Source: Papaver somniferum | Lineage: Eukaryota > Streptophyta > Magnoliopsida > Ranunculales > Papaveraceae | Direction of reading: 5' to 3' | Length of the DNA: 64,000 nt | Assembly: GCF_003573695.1 (NCBI RefSeq) | Contig: NC_039364.1 | Location: 235,035,656 to 235,099,655, forward strand | Shown here: piece by piece, positions 46,699 to 58,851 of the stretch | Position numbering within the stretch: position 1 is the first letter of the stretch | Layout of the letters: each line of letters begins with the position of its first letter | Translations under genes and position numbers: made by a program | Notes under the pieces: generated by a model | What the model saw: the letters and a program-made list of their open reading frames with translations, nothing else | Database searches by the model: none | What the model was told of the DNA's origin: nothing

Positions 46699-48083
46699 AT
46701 AACATGATTGATATGGAATGCTCATATAGCTAACCATTCGGTTAACTATTGTTGAACCAACAAGTGCACACGTTTGGGTACGGTTAACAAACCTAGAAGC
46801 TTGAATTGTTAATTGTGTATAACAACCTTAGTTTTCGATCTAACGGTTGAGAAATATTAGCTTGAATCTAAATCAGGTTTTCATCTAACGGTGGATATTG
46901 ATTGCTTTGTTACCAAGGTAACTTAAATACAAACCTTTATTTGAAAGACTATATAAGGGGAACTCTAGTATCTGTGCAAAACTAATCCCCACACCTCACG
47001 TGTGATACTAGTTTGATTACTAGATTCGGTTCTCCTTTAACCTTGGGTTTCTTCTTCTAAAACCAGGTTAACGACTTAAAGACTTCATTGGGATTGTGAA
47101 TCCAGACCGATACTACTTTTATCGTAATTGTGTGATCTGATCTTGCATATTATATCGTACGAGTACAATCAGATTGATTGGCTTGAGATTGATATCTACG
47201 ATAGGAAAGATATAAAAAGTAATCACAAACATCTTCATCTCATTGTTTGTGATTCCGCAACATCTTGTTTCGCTACCATACGATTAAGATTGTTGTGAGG
47301 TGATTGATAACTCTAGGTTGTTCTTCGGGAATATAAGACCGGATTATCAATTGGTTCATGTTCACCCTGATTATTATCAAAAGAAGGATCAAAACCTTTT
47401 AGGGTTTATCTGTGGGAGACAGATTGATCCTTTGATAGACTTGTCTGTGTGAGACAGATTTGTTTATTGTCAAGTCTTCGACTTTGGGTCGTATCAACTC
47501 TTAATTGTGGGTGAGATCAGCTAAAGAAATCAAGTGCGCAGTATCCTGCTGGGATCAGAGGCGTAGGGAGTACAACTGTACCTTTGATCAGTGGGATACT
47601 GATTGGGGTTCAACTACAGTCCAGTACGAAGTTAGATTGGAGTAGGCTTGTGTCTGTAGCGGCTTAATATAGTGTGTGTTCAATCTGGACTAGGTCCCAG
47701 GGTTTTTCTGCATTTGTGGTTTCCTCGTTAACAAAATTTCTGGTATCTGTGTTATTTCTATTTTTGTATTATATTTGTTTATATAATTTAAATAATACAG
47801 TTTGTGCTTTTGAATCAATCAATTGGAAATCCGACCTTTGGTTGTTGATTGATATTGATTGATCCTTGGATATTGGTATTTGGTACCATCCAAGTTATTC
47901 CTTTTATTTGATTAGAACTCGCAGTCTTGTTTGAGTAAATCAAATCAAGAGGAGAGATATAAACTCGTTGATATACTTTTAATTGATTGAGTCTTGTTGA
48001 TTCTCTTAAAAGTATAGTCGAGTTTGTCCATACAGATTGCTATGCGAAATATTGGGTGGTGTTGTTAGACCCCCGCTTTTTCA
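46699..48083 (+). repeat. Copia-type 3' LTR, second part
   Basis: Begins with the second ATAAC and continues the LTR interrupted at 35645, ending CCCCCGCTTTTTCA. TTTCC (48084-48088) follows and matches 28764-28768. Confidence 0.93.
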
Positions 48084-50580
48084 TTTCCGAGGGAAAGGCC
48101 AAACCAAATAGCTCTTGCGAACGGGCATTCCCTAAATAAATGTTCTTCCATCTCCTTATCTTGATTATTACACATTTCACATCTCATGTCGACTCTGGGT
48201 TGTGTACTCCTAATCTGGATGATGTTGGTAGAACTTTTTGAGTCAGTTTCCATATAAAAAGTTTTAGTATTTGGAATGGCTGAGATTTTCCAAATTTTAA
48301 CCCAAGGAAAGTCTGCCTGGCTGATATTATCCTGATCTTGTTTAGCTGGGAAATTGTAAATATTCTTAACTGAAAATTTTCCCGAATTGTGATGCCTCCA
48401 CCTAATGACGTCTTTTCCATGTTTTCTTGGAAGAATCGCTTGGATTTTTGTCCTATCCGCTGGATAGAAAAATTGATTTAATTTCTCCTAATTCCAGTTT
48501 TTTTGCTGTGTTATCAATTCTTGAACCATTTTTGGAGCTGGGTTTTGTGAATTCGGGATTTGTTGGACGATCTCAGAATTAGGAATCCATCTTTCTTCCC
48601 AAATCTTAATCGATTCACCATTTTTTACTTTCCAAACGTAATTTCCCTTTATTAATTCTAGACCTTTCTTATACTAGTCCGCATCCAAGACAAATTAGAA
48701 GTTCTAGAGCCTTCTAATGTACGAGAGTTTGGGAAATATTTTGCTTTTATAAGTTGGGTCCAAAGTTGATATCGCTCATTTATTAATCTACTAGCTAGTT
48801 TTGTAAGGACGGGAATATTGAATTGGTGTGGATTATTGATTCCTAGATCGCCTTGAGAAATGGGTTGGCATATGATTTTCCAATCTTTTATGAACCCTCC
48901 TTGTCTTTTATTTACCTCTTTTTTCCACCCAAAATTCCTTTGAATACGATCCAATTGATCGAGAGTTTCTTTTGGGAGAGCAAGAACCTGCTTTTGGTAG
49001 GTAGAGAAAGCTTGGAGAATAGATTTGATCAGAACTGTTCTACCTGCTTGGGACAAAAGTTTTCACTTCCAACCTTGAAGAGTGGAATAATATTTTNNNN
49101 NNNNNNNNNNNNNNNNNNNNNNNNNNNNNNNNNNNNNNNNNNNNNNNNNNNNNNNNNNNNNNNNNNNNNNNNNNNNNNNNNNNNNNNNNNNNNNNNNNNN
49201 NNNNNNNNNNNNNNNNNNNNNNNNNNNNNNNNNNNNNNNNNNNNNNNNNNNNNNNNNNNNNNNNNNNNNNNNNNNNNNNNNNNNNNNNNNNNNNNNNNNN
49301 NNNNNNNNNNNNNNNNNNNNNNNNNNNNNNNNNNNNNNNNNNNNNNNNNNNNNNNNNNNNNNNNNNNNNNNNNNNNNNNNNNNNNNNNNNNNNNNNNNNN
49401 NNNNNNNNNNNNNNNNNNNNNNNNNNNNNNNNNNNNNNNNNNNNNNNNNNNNNNNNNNNNNNNNNNNNNNNNNNNNNNNNNNNNNNNNNNNNNNNNNNNN
49501 NNNNNNNNNNNNNNNNNNNNNNNNNNNNNNNNNNNNNNNNNNNNNNNNNNNNNNNNNNNNNNNNNNNNNNNNNNNNNNNNNNNNNNNNNAAAGTTGGATT
49601 TTCGGTTTTTATCGAAAAATAACGGTGTACTAAGGTATTTATCGTTTTTTTTTTCATTAGAGGGACTTTTAGAATTTTAGCAATTATTTTCGCATGTCTC
49701 GGGTGAATGCAGTGACTAAAGTAGACGCTTGATTTTTGCAGATTTACCATCTGACCAGTGATTGTGCCAAATAACTGCAAAATTTCTAATAAACTTTTTG
49801 CTTCTCCCAAGTCTGCTTTAGTAAATAAGAAACAGTCATCCGCAAAGAAAATATGAGATATATTTGGGGCGTTTTTATTCATTTGGAAAACGATTTTTCT
49901 CTCCTCTTTCGTAGACTTTTAAAGGAGTCTGGAAAGTATATCCATGAAAATTAAGAATAGGTAAGGTGAGAGCGGGTACCCCTGTCTTAAACCTCTCGAG
50001 GTGTTGACTCGGGGAACCATTAAGGAGGATCGAGAAAGAGGTTGTTGATATTCATTGCATAATTAGCTGGATCCAATTTTCACTGAAGCCAAGAGCATTG
50101 AAGACTGTTTATATGAAGTTCCACTCCACCTTATCGAAAGCCTTTGAGAGATCTAGTTTTAGAGCTAGTCTCACTTTTCTAGATTTTGAAGTTTTCTTTT
50201 TATGGATAAGCTCATGGGCTATTATAATATTGTCGGTTATTTGTCTTCTAGGAAGGAAAGCCGACTGGTATGGGTAAATTCGCTTATTTAGACTGTTGGC
50301 AAGAATTTTGAAATCAATTTATAAATTGTATTGCTAAGGCTTATAGGTCTAAAATATCCCGGGGACTGCGGGGAGGAAATTTTCGGAATGAGAGTTATGA
50401 ACGAGTAATTGAAATCATTGTTGAGGATACCCGATTCGAAAAAATCTTGGACTTGAAGAATTATATCTGGGCCAAGGATATTCCAATTTGCTTTGAAGAA
50501 TCCCGGTTGGAAACCAGGCCCAGAAACCCAAAGCCCTTGGCCATATATTTTCCAAACAGAAAAAGTTTGCTCATAACTAA
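48084..50580 (-). mobile_element. L1-type LINE, 5' part (reverse transcriptase), 5'-truncated
   Basis: The minus strand reads an L1-type ORF2. From about 50560: PGFFKANW, then SPGYFRPISLSNTIYKLISK and YPYQSAFLPRRQITDNI. LKLDLSKAFDKVEW precedes in-frame stops near 50115 and 50065. HIFFADDCFLFTKA (catalytic FADD, about 49808-49858) and VNLQKSSVYFS come next. Beyond the gap, a thumb region (QAGRTVLIKSIL) and a zinc-binding domain (FIWKLTQKVLPTSSRL, MRCEMCNNQDKEMEEHLFRECPFA) run to 48090. It continues at 28768 as RNase H. No endonuclease domain is present, so the copy is 5'-truncated, as is common for LINEs. It is the oldest layer of the nest. Confidence 0.88.
49097..49589. other. Assembly gap (493 N)
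   Basis: Unknown bases inside the LINE reverse transcriptase. Any reading frame through it is meaningless. Confidence 0.99.
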
Positions 50581-51320
50581 TAAGAACTAATTTACATCAG
50601 TTAGCTTAATTAGTTGATTTATGTTTTATTATGTAGTTTGGAATGGTTGCGAGAGAGTGAAGTAACATAAGAAGTTTCGTGGGTGAGAGTTAGGATTTTG
50701 AGAATTTGGTAAAACAAGTGATTCTAATCATAATTTTAAAGTGAAGAATCTTTTTCAACTTCTATAGATGAATCTTTGCGCATTAAGCTTCCAAATGATT
50801 CGCAAATGGATTATTATGATATTCACTATTATTTTCGTCAAACCCAAAGTGGCCATGTAAATGATGAATCTTTTGAACAATGAAGAATTGGGAGTTGCAA
50901 ATAACCAAGTACACGTCATACGTGATGAATAATGTGATTTTTTTATGCTTAAATTGTCAAATCAGGAAAAAAAACAGTTATGTTGCCGATATCTTCAAGG
51001 TGGGCGGTGTATAAGTAATGATAAAAAGCATTATTTAGCATGTGCTTGTAAAGACCCTCGAGCTCGTCAACGCTATTAGATTAGTCAAGAGACGTCTTAG
51101 CCGTTAATTACTCGATTAGTTTAACACGAACATTAATTAATATACATTAATCTAACAACGATTTAGATACAAAACTAGTATCATTAGATAGGTCTCGAAA
51201 AGTTATGTGAGGTGGACTACTCGAGCATGTTATTCGGATATCAGACGAAGAAGATATTATCGGAATCGTGAGAAGGGCAAATTAGTTATTCTTGCAATTT
51301 AGCGGACCTGACTTCCCTTA

Positions 51321-51695
51321 GAGCATCTCCAATAGAGGGTGAATCTTTTTGTTTTTCATGACACGTAGGATTTTAGACCCCCAATTAACATAAATCCATC
51401 TCCAATGGTTGGATCCTCAAAACTAGGAGGGATGTGAAAATAAATATAAAAGTGTTCAAAAAAGTCTTATTTACACCTTCACTTGCATCTTCACATCATT
51501 TTTTCATTTATTTTATTTTTTAGAAATTAGTTAAAGTAAAAATAAACGGTTAGGATTTTATCATACAAAATATTCGAAGGATTAAACCCTTCCCTATTGG
51601 AAATAGTTTTTGAACCATGAGGTCCTATATTTCCTGAATAAAAGTCTTAATTGAACTTCCACATAGGATATTTTAGACCACTATTGGAGATGCAC
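51321..51695. mobile_element. Harbinger/Tourist-type MITE
   Basis: The left end GAGCATCTCCAATAGAGG and the complement of the right end GTGCATCTCCAATAGTGG match at 16 of 18 bases. TTA flanks both sides (51318-51320, 51696-51698), the 3-bp duplication of PIF/Harbinger elements. It is 375 bp with no ORF. Confidence 0.8.
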
Positions 51696-53321
51696 TTATA
51701 GTTTGTTCAGGTGCCTTTAGAACTTCGGTCTTATCTACTGAGATCGAGAAGATAAACTCTCGCATTTTCTCTTCTTCTTCTTTATTCTTACTTTCTCTTT
51801 CTTCTTTCCTCATTCTTCTTCTTCATATGTTCTTCACCTCCGGTGAATTCTTCTGAGAGCTCCGAGGTTGTGAAGTCGGGAAAATTAGACAATTGTCATA
51901 GGTTTTCGTTGGAGGTGGTGTTGTTATTTCGTCGATGAGGAGAGAATATGAAGTATTAAATCAGAAAGGATACGAAATAGAGTTTATAAGAGTTGGAATG
52001 ATGTTCTGAAGATTTAGAAGATGAATTATGAAGTTATTGTTGATGAAGAATCATAGGTTGATGTTTGATTGAGGCTTTGAAGCTGTTCTGTTTATTGAAT
52101 CAAGAATTAGTTTCTTGTGTTGGATTGGATTTCGATTTGAGTAAGGATTAAGAAGAGTTAGATGGATTTACAAGATGGATTTCCTTAATAGAAAGGTTTT
52201 ATGGATGTCTTGAGTTTGAATTCAAGATTGAAGATAATTAGGGTTCATGTGTTCTTCCCCAATTGGAATTAGGGTTTTGTTGAGAATTGATGATAAAGAT
52301 TGTTTAGGGTTGATTGAACAGAACTTGTGGAGTGGTGATAGTTTTGAGAAGGGTTTCTGGATGGATTCAAAGAAAAGAAGAATTGATTCAATCGGTTGGT
52401 GAAACCAAAATTGAGGTAATTGTTTCTATGAGGTGATTCAAATTAGTTATTCAGTCTCATTGTTTGATTATTATAATGTGATTGTTATAGAACTGGTAAT
52501 TAAATGGGTATGGCAGAGTTGGATATGTGGTTATAGCATAGGTTGATGTGAATTATATGTTTGAGTCTTGACTGGATTGAAGGTTTACATGGAGCTATCG
52601 GTTATAATTTCAGAAGTATTGGAAGTGTTGCTGGTAAGTACAAATGGTGATGATATTGGTACGGTGCTGTGTTTGTTAGTTTTATGATTTCAGGGATGTA
52701 GTGTAAAGTATGTTGTGCTGTGATTAGTAATGGAGATGAAGTTGGGTTACTGATAGGTTTGTGTTAGATTGCAGCCAAATATTATGGAACTGAGTAGATT
52801 TAATGATAATGAGAATGCTATAAAAAAATTTAGTGGAGGAATTGAAGTGATGTTCTGGTTGTTGCTTAGGGATGTAATCCAAAGGAGTTAAAGTGTTGGA
52901 TCTTTCCTAGGATTGGAATTGCAGGTGGTGATATTCTCAGAATGTGTGTGCTGGTGGTGGTAATGGAATTGATTAAACTGAGTTATTGTTTGATCTAACC
53001 TGAGTACATTTTGAAGTTGAATTATGGCTAGTGGTTTTGAATTGAGATGGAGTTGAACTTAACTTATAGTGGGGATGATGTTGGAGTTCATGGGGTTGGC
53101 TGTGATATCACTGATTTGGATGTATGTAGATGAGATTGCAGCTGCTACCTTAAAGTTGGAGTTCATGGGGTAAGCTGAATTGTTTTTGGAAATGAATTAT
53201 AAAGTTGTTCTGTATTTGTATTGAAGTTGTAGAATTCTTTTAAAATGAATAACTTGTGTAATGATAAATTAAAATGAACTAGGATGGTAGTGATCTTGTG
53301 ACTGTAATAGAGTTTAGACAT

Positions 53322-53485
53322 GTTAGTCATCCTAGTCAGTCTAGCTGACTTACTTGACTCAGACTATCTGACTGAGTTGAATCAGTTAACTCAGTTGACC
53401 TGACTTGACTCAGTGAACCTTGGACTCAGTTAACCAGACTTGACCTGACCTTGACTTTTTCCTGGACTTTGACCTTGACTTTAGA
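53322..53485. repeat. Degenerate TGACT/GACTC-rich tract
   Basis: About 160 bases built from irregular repeats of GACTTGACTCAG, CAGTTGACC and CCTTGACTT. It contains many TTGAC cores (W-box-like), most likely a by-product of the repeat. Confidence 0.7.
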
Positions 53486-54081
53486 CGTTGCCAAGTGGAC
53501 TTTTAGCGACGTTAGTTGATTCTATTGGACCAGGCCTTAGATTAATGGGTCGGATTATTGGTTTTGGGCTTAGGACCAGTTTTTCATAATTTGATGGATT
53601 GGACCACTTATGGTCTAAATTAGTCTTTGGTTCCTTCTACAAAGCTGTAGATATTCATAAGACTTAGCTAAAGGATTATAGAACTAACCTAGTTCAATTA
53701 GTAAACCTTAGCTATGCTAAAAATAGAGAATGAAAAGGTATAAAGTCATAAATGAGCTTAGAACCATTAGATAGACTTGTATGATTCGTTTGTAGATTCT
53801 TAGAGTTCTTGTGTAATTAACAGTTAGTATTTATTAACAACGATCGTTTCAAAGGATGAACCAGTGGATCGTGGATCTCGAGGTATGCGTGGCTTGTCAT
53901 CAGAAGAGGTGGGAATTTATATTTAACTCTTTTGTGATTATTGTTGTTTTCTTTACCAAAGTTTAGTTTAACAAATTCATGCATTGTCTGATTGTGTACT
54001 CCATGCTTTGTTTGTCTGTATAAATTGTTTGGGAAATGATATATCATCCGAGGTATATATATTACGTTCCTTCATTTTGGT

Positions 54082-54232
54082 GTGTAAGGAATTGGTCGAC
54101 ACCAACATTGATGTGTAAGGAATTGATCGACACCAATACATAATATTGGACGTGGAAGGAATTGATAGACATCCAATATATTTCATTGTCAATGTATACA
54201 ATTGTATGTGTAAGGAATTGATCGACATCCAA
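54082..54232. repeat. Four dispersed 24-bp units
   Basis: Units resembling GTGTAAGGAATTGATCGACA start at 54082, 54113, 54152 and 54208. Spacing is 31, 39 and 56 bases, so the unit is conserved but the spacers are not. Confidence 0.75.
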
Positions 54233-54570
54233 TATTACATTGTTTTGAAGAAGGAGTTAGTCGTATATACCAAGATTGTTTATTTTTTTGTATTGGATGT
54301 GTAACTTGTGTTTTAGTGTTTTAGGAAAATATGAATTGTTTTGCAAATCATTTCAATGATTACTTGAAATTTAAATGTTATTCCTACTGGGACCCTTTTA
54401 GGGATGACGTGCTCACCCATTCCCACTTTCAGTTTCAGAGACGGATCAGAGTTGCGCAGTGGAAGCTTCGAGGAGTTGAGTCCATTAGTTGGCTAACTTC
54501 TTCTATGTTTATTATGTTATTCTGTTTGTAAACCAAATGACTATTGTATATGTATCATTTGAGAGGAGTT

Positions 54571-54571
54571 T

Positions 54572-54650
<79 letters not shown>
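54571..54650. repeat. (TA)n microsatellite
   Basis: About 80 bases of uninterrupted TA, directly left of the pararetroviral sequence. Confidence 0.97.
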
Positions 54651-54653
<3 letters not shown>

Positions 54654-54780
54654 TCGCAGTGAGCTCGTAAAATAAAACCTCTTTAAAAGGACTCCGTTTT
54701 GGTATCAGAGCCATTTAAAAGGGGAGATAAAGTGCTAAATATTAGTCGCAGTGAGCTCGTAAAATAAAACCTCTTTAAAA
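54649..54780. repeat. 40-bp direct repeat flanking the primer site
   Basis: A 40-base sequence (ATTAGTCGCAGTGAGCTCGT and on) occurs at 54649-54688 and again at 54741-54780, period 92, with no difference. The primer-binding site lies between the copies. Confidence 0.92.
54700..54711 (+). other. Pararetroviral primer-binding site, left
   Basis: TGGTATCAGAGC, complementary to initiator tRNA-Met, 121 bases before the movement-protein ATG. It marks the conventional genome start in this family. Confidence 0.82.
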
Positions 54781-54831
54781 AATTAGAGCATTGATTCATG
54801 TTGACCGTTTACAGCTTTATAAACCCTAATT

Positions 54832-55611
54832 ATGGCTAGCTTTGTCAGATCGTTTTCAAAGAAAAATAGTTTGAAAAATAAAATAACCCTTAATTCAGAA
54901 GAGGTCATAATGCATGACATTGAAAAACAATTACAAAATTAGAATATTCCTAAAGTTCCAGTTAATGAAGTATATAAGAAAGGATCTTTTCAATTCAGAA
55001 GCGATTACACAATTAAAACTGTAGAAAAGACCATATCTATAATTGATTCGAATGATAATTTTGAGCTTTTCTCTCCTAGAATGATAGAAGATCATAAACA
55101 AAAAAGATTTAATTATCTTCGTATAGGCTTAATCCAAATAGCCGTAAAACCATTGACAAGGACAGGATTAAATAATTCTGTACTCTTATGTGTCAGGGAT
55201 TGTAGACACAATAAATTCACTGATTCATTATTAGGAATTATTGAGTCCACCTTATGTGAAGGTCCAATTTATTTTAATTTTTTCCCAAATTTTTCGGTGT
55301 CTCTGTCTGATCCAGGATTCCTTAAAACTCTAACTTTAAATGTTAGAACTCAGGGGTTCGATATGGTCGCAGGGTCGCAGAACTTAACCGTTGTGTATAG
55401 AATATATTATAAGGTTATGAATACCTTATGTCCTAATGCTCAAGTTTATGACACAAAAGGTCAGACTACTCTTTTTCATACCAATATTGGTAAAGCCCAT
55501 ACAGTTATTCCCAGAACCATAAAGTGGGATCAGGTTACCCTCCCTGAAAAGTGGACTTTACAGGTAGAAGTTCCAGCAAAGCCTTGCAAAACCAAAATCT
55601 CTAACAAATAA
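54832..55611 (+). pseudogene. Caulimovirid movement protein (30K-type), one stop
   Basis: An ATG at 54832 opens the frame and a TAG at 54940-54942 interrupts it after 36 codons. The same frame then runs to a TAA at 55609. The central part has the look of the 30K movement-protein superfamily of plant viruses (GLIQIAVKPLTRTG, LLCVRDCRHNKF), which opens plasmodesmata for cell-to-cell spread. After the TAA the homologous reading continues in another frame as the capsid region, implying an indel near 55605 in what was probably a single polyprotein. Confidence 0.78.
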
Positions 55612-57300
55612 TTGAATATGAAGATGGAGATGTGGAAATACAGTTTACATCTTTCACGAAAACTAGGCTTAAGATATCAGAAGGCGAGGGAAGTGCACCA
55701 AGACCATCTGTAGCATCTTCTTCTTATACAGATCCTATTCATAATTTTATAAATGACCCAAATGATATTATTATAGAAGGAGTTAAACAAACCGCGCATC
55801 AGGTTAATAAACCTTATTATAAAGTAGAAACGCCAAAATCTACGGTTAGAAATATTCCTGAACAAGTAGAACCGACATTCTCCGATCTAGAATTTGAGAT
55901 AAATGTGATCCAAAAACCATCATTGGATTTACAAGAACTTCGAAAAGAGTATCATAGTTTAGAAAATACAAATAAAAGGGCTTGGTTTGAATCCAACTTT
56001 AGTTCTAATAGAAGAACAAGAATATATAAAACTTATGCTCTATACTTAAGTCATAATAAAAATCCAAACCCATTTTTCACCTGGTTTGAAGATTTTACCA
56101 AAACTTACAATTTAAATAAATATAAGAGATCGCTTAATATGTTGGAAACCCAGTTTCAATCTTATACGACAAAAGATGGAAATGTTATTCAGTCAATCCA
56201 TCCACCAGAAGTAGTCCTTGATATCAAAGGTGCTATAGCAGCCCCATACAAATTAGAACATAAGGGAACTGATTCAGTAGCTAACCATAAAGATATTGGT
56301 CAGTTAATACAACAAAATAACTACACCAATTTATATTTACATTCAATAGGAAAACAAACAACAAGAATTGAAGGCTTGTTAAACAAGGATAAAATCCAAC
56401 ATATACAACCTAATGAGCTTAAACTTAATCCGGCACCATCTAGTGGATTATTATTTAAACCAAACCCAATAATAGATCCAAATGTATTCAGGTTGTCCAA
56501 CCCAGATAATAGCTTTGTAGATGCACTAGTAGAAAAGCTAGGAAAATTAAGCTTATCTGCTTCAGGCCTATCTAAAGCATCCAAACAATCAAAAGAAGGA
56601 ATAAATGTTCTGTCCAAACACGAAGAATACAGTGATATAGATATAGAAGAACTGGAAGAAATTTTTCATTCATCAAATTCTGGTAATATTAACAACAATT
56701 ATGATGACATTAATAAAATATCTTTTGGAAAAAATAAATATACACCGACAGTTCCTACTAGAAATTATTACCCTAGACCAACACTGGTAGATTTACAACT
56801 GGAAGAGGATTATAATTGGAATCAGACTTCGTTTGATGGAAGATCCATAGTTGAGTTGAACATAGATGGTATGACAGAATACCAAATAGTAAATATCATA
56901 AGACAAATGTCGATGCATGCTTCTGCTTCTAGACTCATTAAAAACCCAGAAAAACAAATTGCTGAATCCATAGTTACTGGCTTTACTGGCCAACTTAAAG
57001 GGTGGTGGGATTTCCATATGTCCGACCAGGAAAAATATAGCATTTATATGGCAAATAAACCAATCAAGCTAGAAGATGGTACTGAATACTCTCAGGAAGA
57101 TATTGTTAGTACCCTACTTTATACCATTGGCCTGCACTTTGTAGGAAGTAATATCCAACAAATGGAAAGATCTAGGGAATTACTTATTAATCTTAAATGT
57201 CCTACCCTCTCCCATTATAGATGGTACAAGGATGTATTCTTCTCAAAATTGTTTAGCAGAGAAGATTGTTCCTCTAATTCTGATTTTTGGAAAGAGAAAT
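55612..57300 (+). pseudogene. Caulimovirid capsid region
   Basis: This is open for more than 560 codons to a TAG/TGA-type end at 57341, but the family-like reading shifts frame near 57290. The first third is Ser/Pro/Asn-rich. The second half includes the conserved capsid segment preceding the knuckle (MTEYQIVNIIRQM, FTGQLKGWWDFHM, HFVGSNIQQ). It would package the DNA genome. Apart from the frame change at each end it has no internal stop. Confidence 0.75.
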
Positions 57301-58186
57301 TCGTCCCCCTCTGTTTGCTGAAAGGGTTAGAAATAGACTAAAATCAAAGAATATTCAACAACGTATTGAGTATGGCGAATATACTTTTGGCCAACTATCT
57401 TCCGAAATTGTATGTGAAGGTTTAGCTTTATGCTCAGACATAAAGCTACATAGACAAATACAAAAGAATAAATTATCTAACAAGCAAGAGTTAGGTGATT
57501 TTTGTGAGAAATTTGGATACACTAATACACCATCCGCGTTATTATCTAGGAAGAAAGGTACTCGACCACCTTCCCATAACAATCCTAAGACTACTAGATA
57601 TCCTAATAGGTATCCATTGAAATCTAAACGACCCAATTTTAGGAAAAACAACAATAAGACACAACAATTAAATAAAAAGACTAATAAGTCACTTCCGGTC
57701 TGTTACAAGTGTGGAAAAATTGGGCATTATAGTAATAAGTGTCGTACAAAACAAAAAATAAATGAGCTTAATCTAGACGAAGGTCTCAAACGTCAATTAG
57801 AACAAGTCCTCTTAATGGACTCCGATCTATCTGAAGAGGATGAATCATCCTCCTCAGAAAATGATTCAGGGAAAGTTTCAGGATTGGAGGATGATGAATG
57901 TACATATGGTTGTTCTTGTAAAAATTATTTTCATAAACAAATATCTAGTCTAGGAATTAATGTCCTCACCAATGAAGAAAATTTTATATTAGAGTTAATT
58001 GATAAAATTGAAAATCCAGAATCAAAGCGAATAGCTTTAGAAAAATATATTGAAGTAGCTAAAAGAGCACCAAAACAAGAGAAAATCGAAACTTTTTACA
58101 AACCTTATAGTTTTAAGGAAATAATGGCAAGAGTAGAAAATCATCACATTAAAAAACAACCATCAGTCAATGATCTTAGGGCATAA
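57287..58186 (+). pseudogene. Caulimovirid capsid C-terminus with zinc knuckle
   Basis: It begins in the overlap with the preceding frame. A Lys/Arg/Asn-rich basic stretch leads to a perfect CCHC knuckle, CYKCGKIGHYSNKC (57701-57742), then an acidic serine stretch. The frame ends with a TAA at 58184. Between there and the protease (58187-58383) are more stops, a short TA run near 58330 and a frame change. Confidence 0.85.
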
Positions 58187-58383
58187 GTTAATCAGGTTAA
58201 AGAAGAATTAAGAAGTCTTAAGCAAAGAGTCCAGATATTGTAACTTCATAAACCAGTAGACTGTGAGTATGACTCACAAGAAGAAAACTCTTTTGATGAA
58301 ATTTTACAAAACTACCAGGCTCATATTACTATATATATATAGATAAACCAGAATCACCTACTAATAACCAGGATATCGAAAAC

Positions 58384-58725
58384 ATGCAACTCATTAATAT
58401 AATAGATAAAGTAATCACTCAAAAGTGGTACACCTTAGTCACTCTAATCATAGGAAAAGAATACCGTTTTGAAACTATGGCACTCATAGATTCGGGTGCA
58501 GATCTAAACTGCTTAAATGAAGGATTAGTTCCCACAAAGTATTTTAGCAAAACAACCCAAGTTCTTAATACTGCAGATGGAAACAAATTGATAATTAATT
58601 ACAAATTATTTGATGCTGCGGTGTGTAATAATGAAATTTGTCTAGCGACACCATTTATCATGGTAAAGAATTTATCTCAATCCTGCATATTAGGGACTCC
58701 ATTCTTGAATATGTTATACCCGTAA
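58384..58725 (+). pseudogene. Caulimovirid aspartic protease
   Basis: A retropepsin-type domain with the catalytic motif ALIDSGADLNCL (about 58480-58515) and the C-terminal CILGTPFLNML signature. A TAA at 58723 stops it. The same frame continues after that into the reverse transcriptase. It would mature the polyprotein. Confidence 0.85.
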
Positions 58726-58851
58726 AGTATTAACAATACGGGCATTGAAGCCCTCATTCAGGGACATAAAATATTATTTGAATTTGTCTCTGAACCTAGA
58801 AAAAAATTTATTAACCAGGTTCAAGAAAAAATCAAGCACAAAGAAAATTTT

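Larger units (their letters stand above)
28769..48083 (+). mobile_element. Copia-type, pol-less LTR retrotransposon, interrupted by Athila
   Basis: The left LTR is 28769-31167 and the right LTR is 34590-48083, the latter split by the Athila element. The insertion is flanked by TTTCC (28764-28768 and 48084-48088). The primer site TGGTATCAGAGC directly follows the left LTR and is complementary to initiator tRNA-Met, the usual primer of Ty1/copia elements. The 3.4-kb internal region has no gag, protease, integrase or RT that I can recognise. It has two unrelated ORFs, a degenerate repeat zone and a polypurine tract, so the element resembles a large retrotransposon derivative (LARD) of a copia group with long LTRs. 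Without the Athila insert it is about 8.26 kb. Confidence 0.93.
50581..54570. other. Long non-coding stretch, possibly a large gypsy LTR in part
   Basis: No gene is supported. From about 51047 (TGTAAAGACCCTCGAGCTCG) to about 54560 the composition and motifs (GACGTGCTCACCCATTCCCA near 54407) recall a long LTR of a chromovirus-type gypsy element. I found neither a CA end nor a target duplication, so this is a guess. A MITE, a TGAC-rich tract and short tandem repeats lie within it and are listed separately. Confidence 0.3.

Noticed and set aside
48853..49882. Long frames running through the N gap on both strands
   Set aside because: They are artefacts of translating unknown bases. Only the flanking minus-strand parts match a LINE reverse transcriptase.
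54082..54232. A CRISPR-like array
   Set aside because: Only four imperfect units with very uneven spacers, in plant nuclear DNA.
54700..54711. TGGTATCAGAGC as part of a tRNA gene or a copia element
   Set aside because: No cloverleaf surrounds it and no LTR precedes it. The movement, capsid and RT genes that follow make a pararetroviral primer site the better reading.
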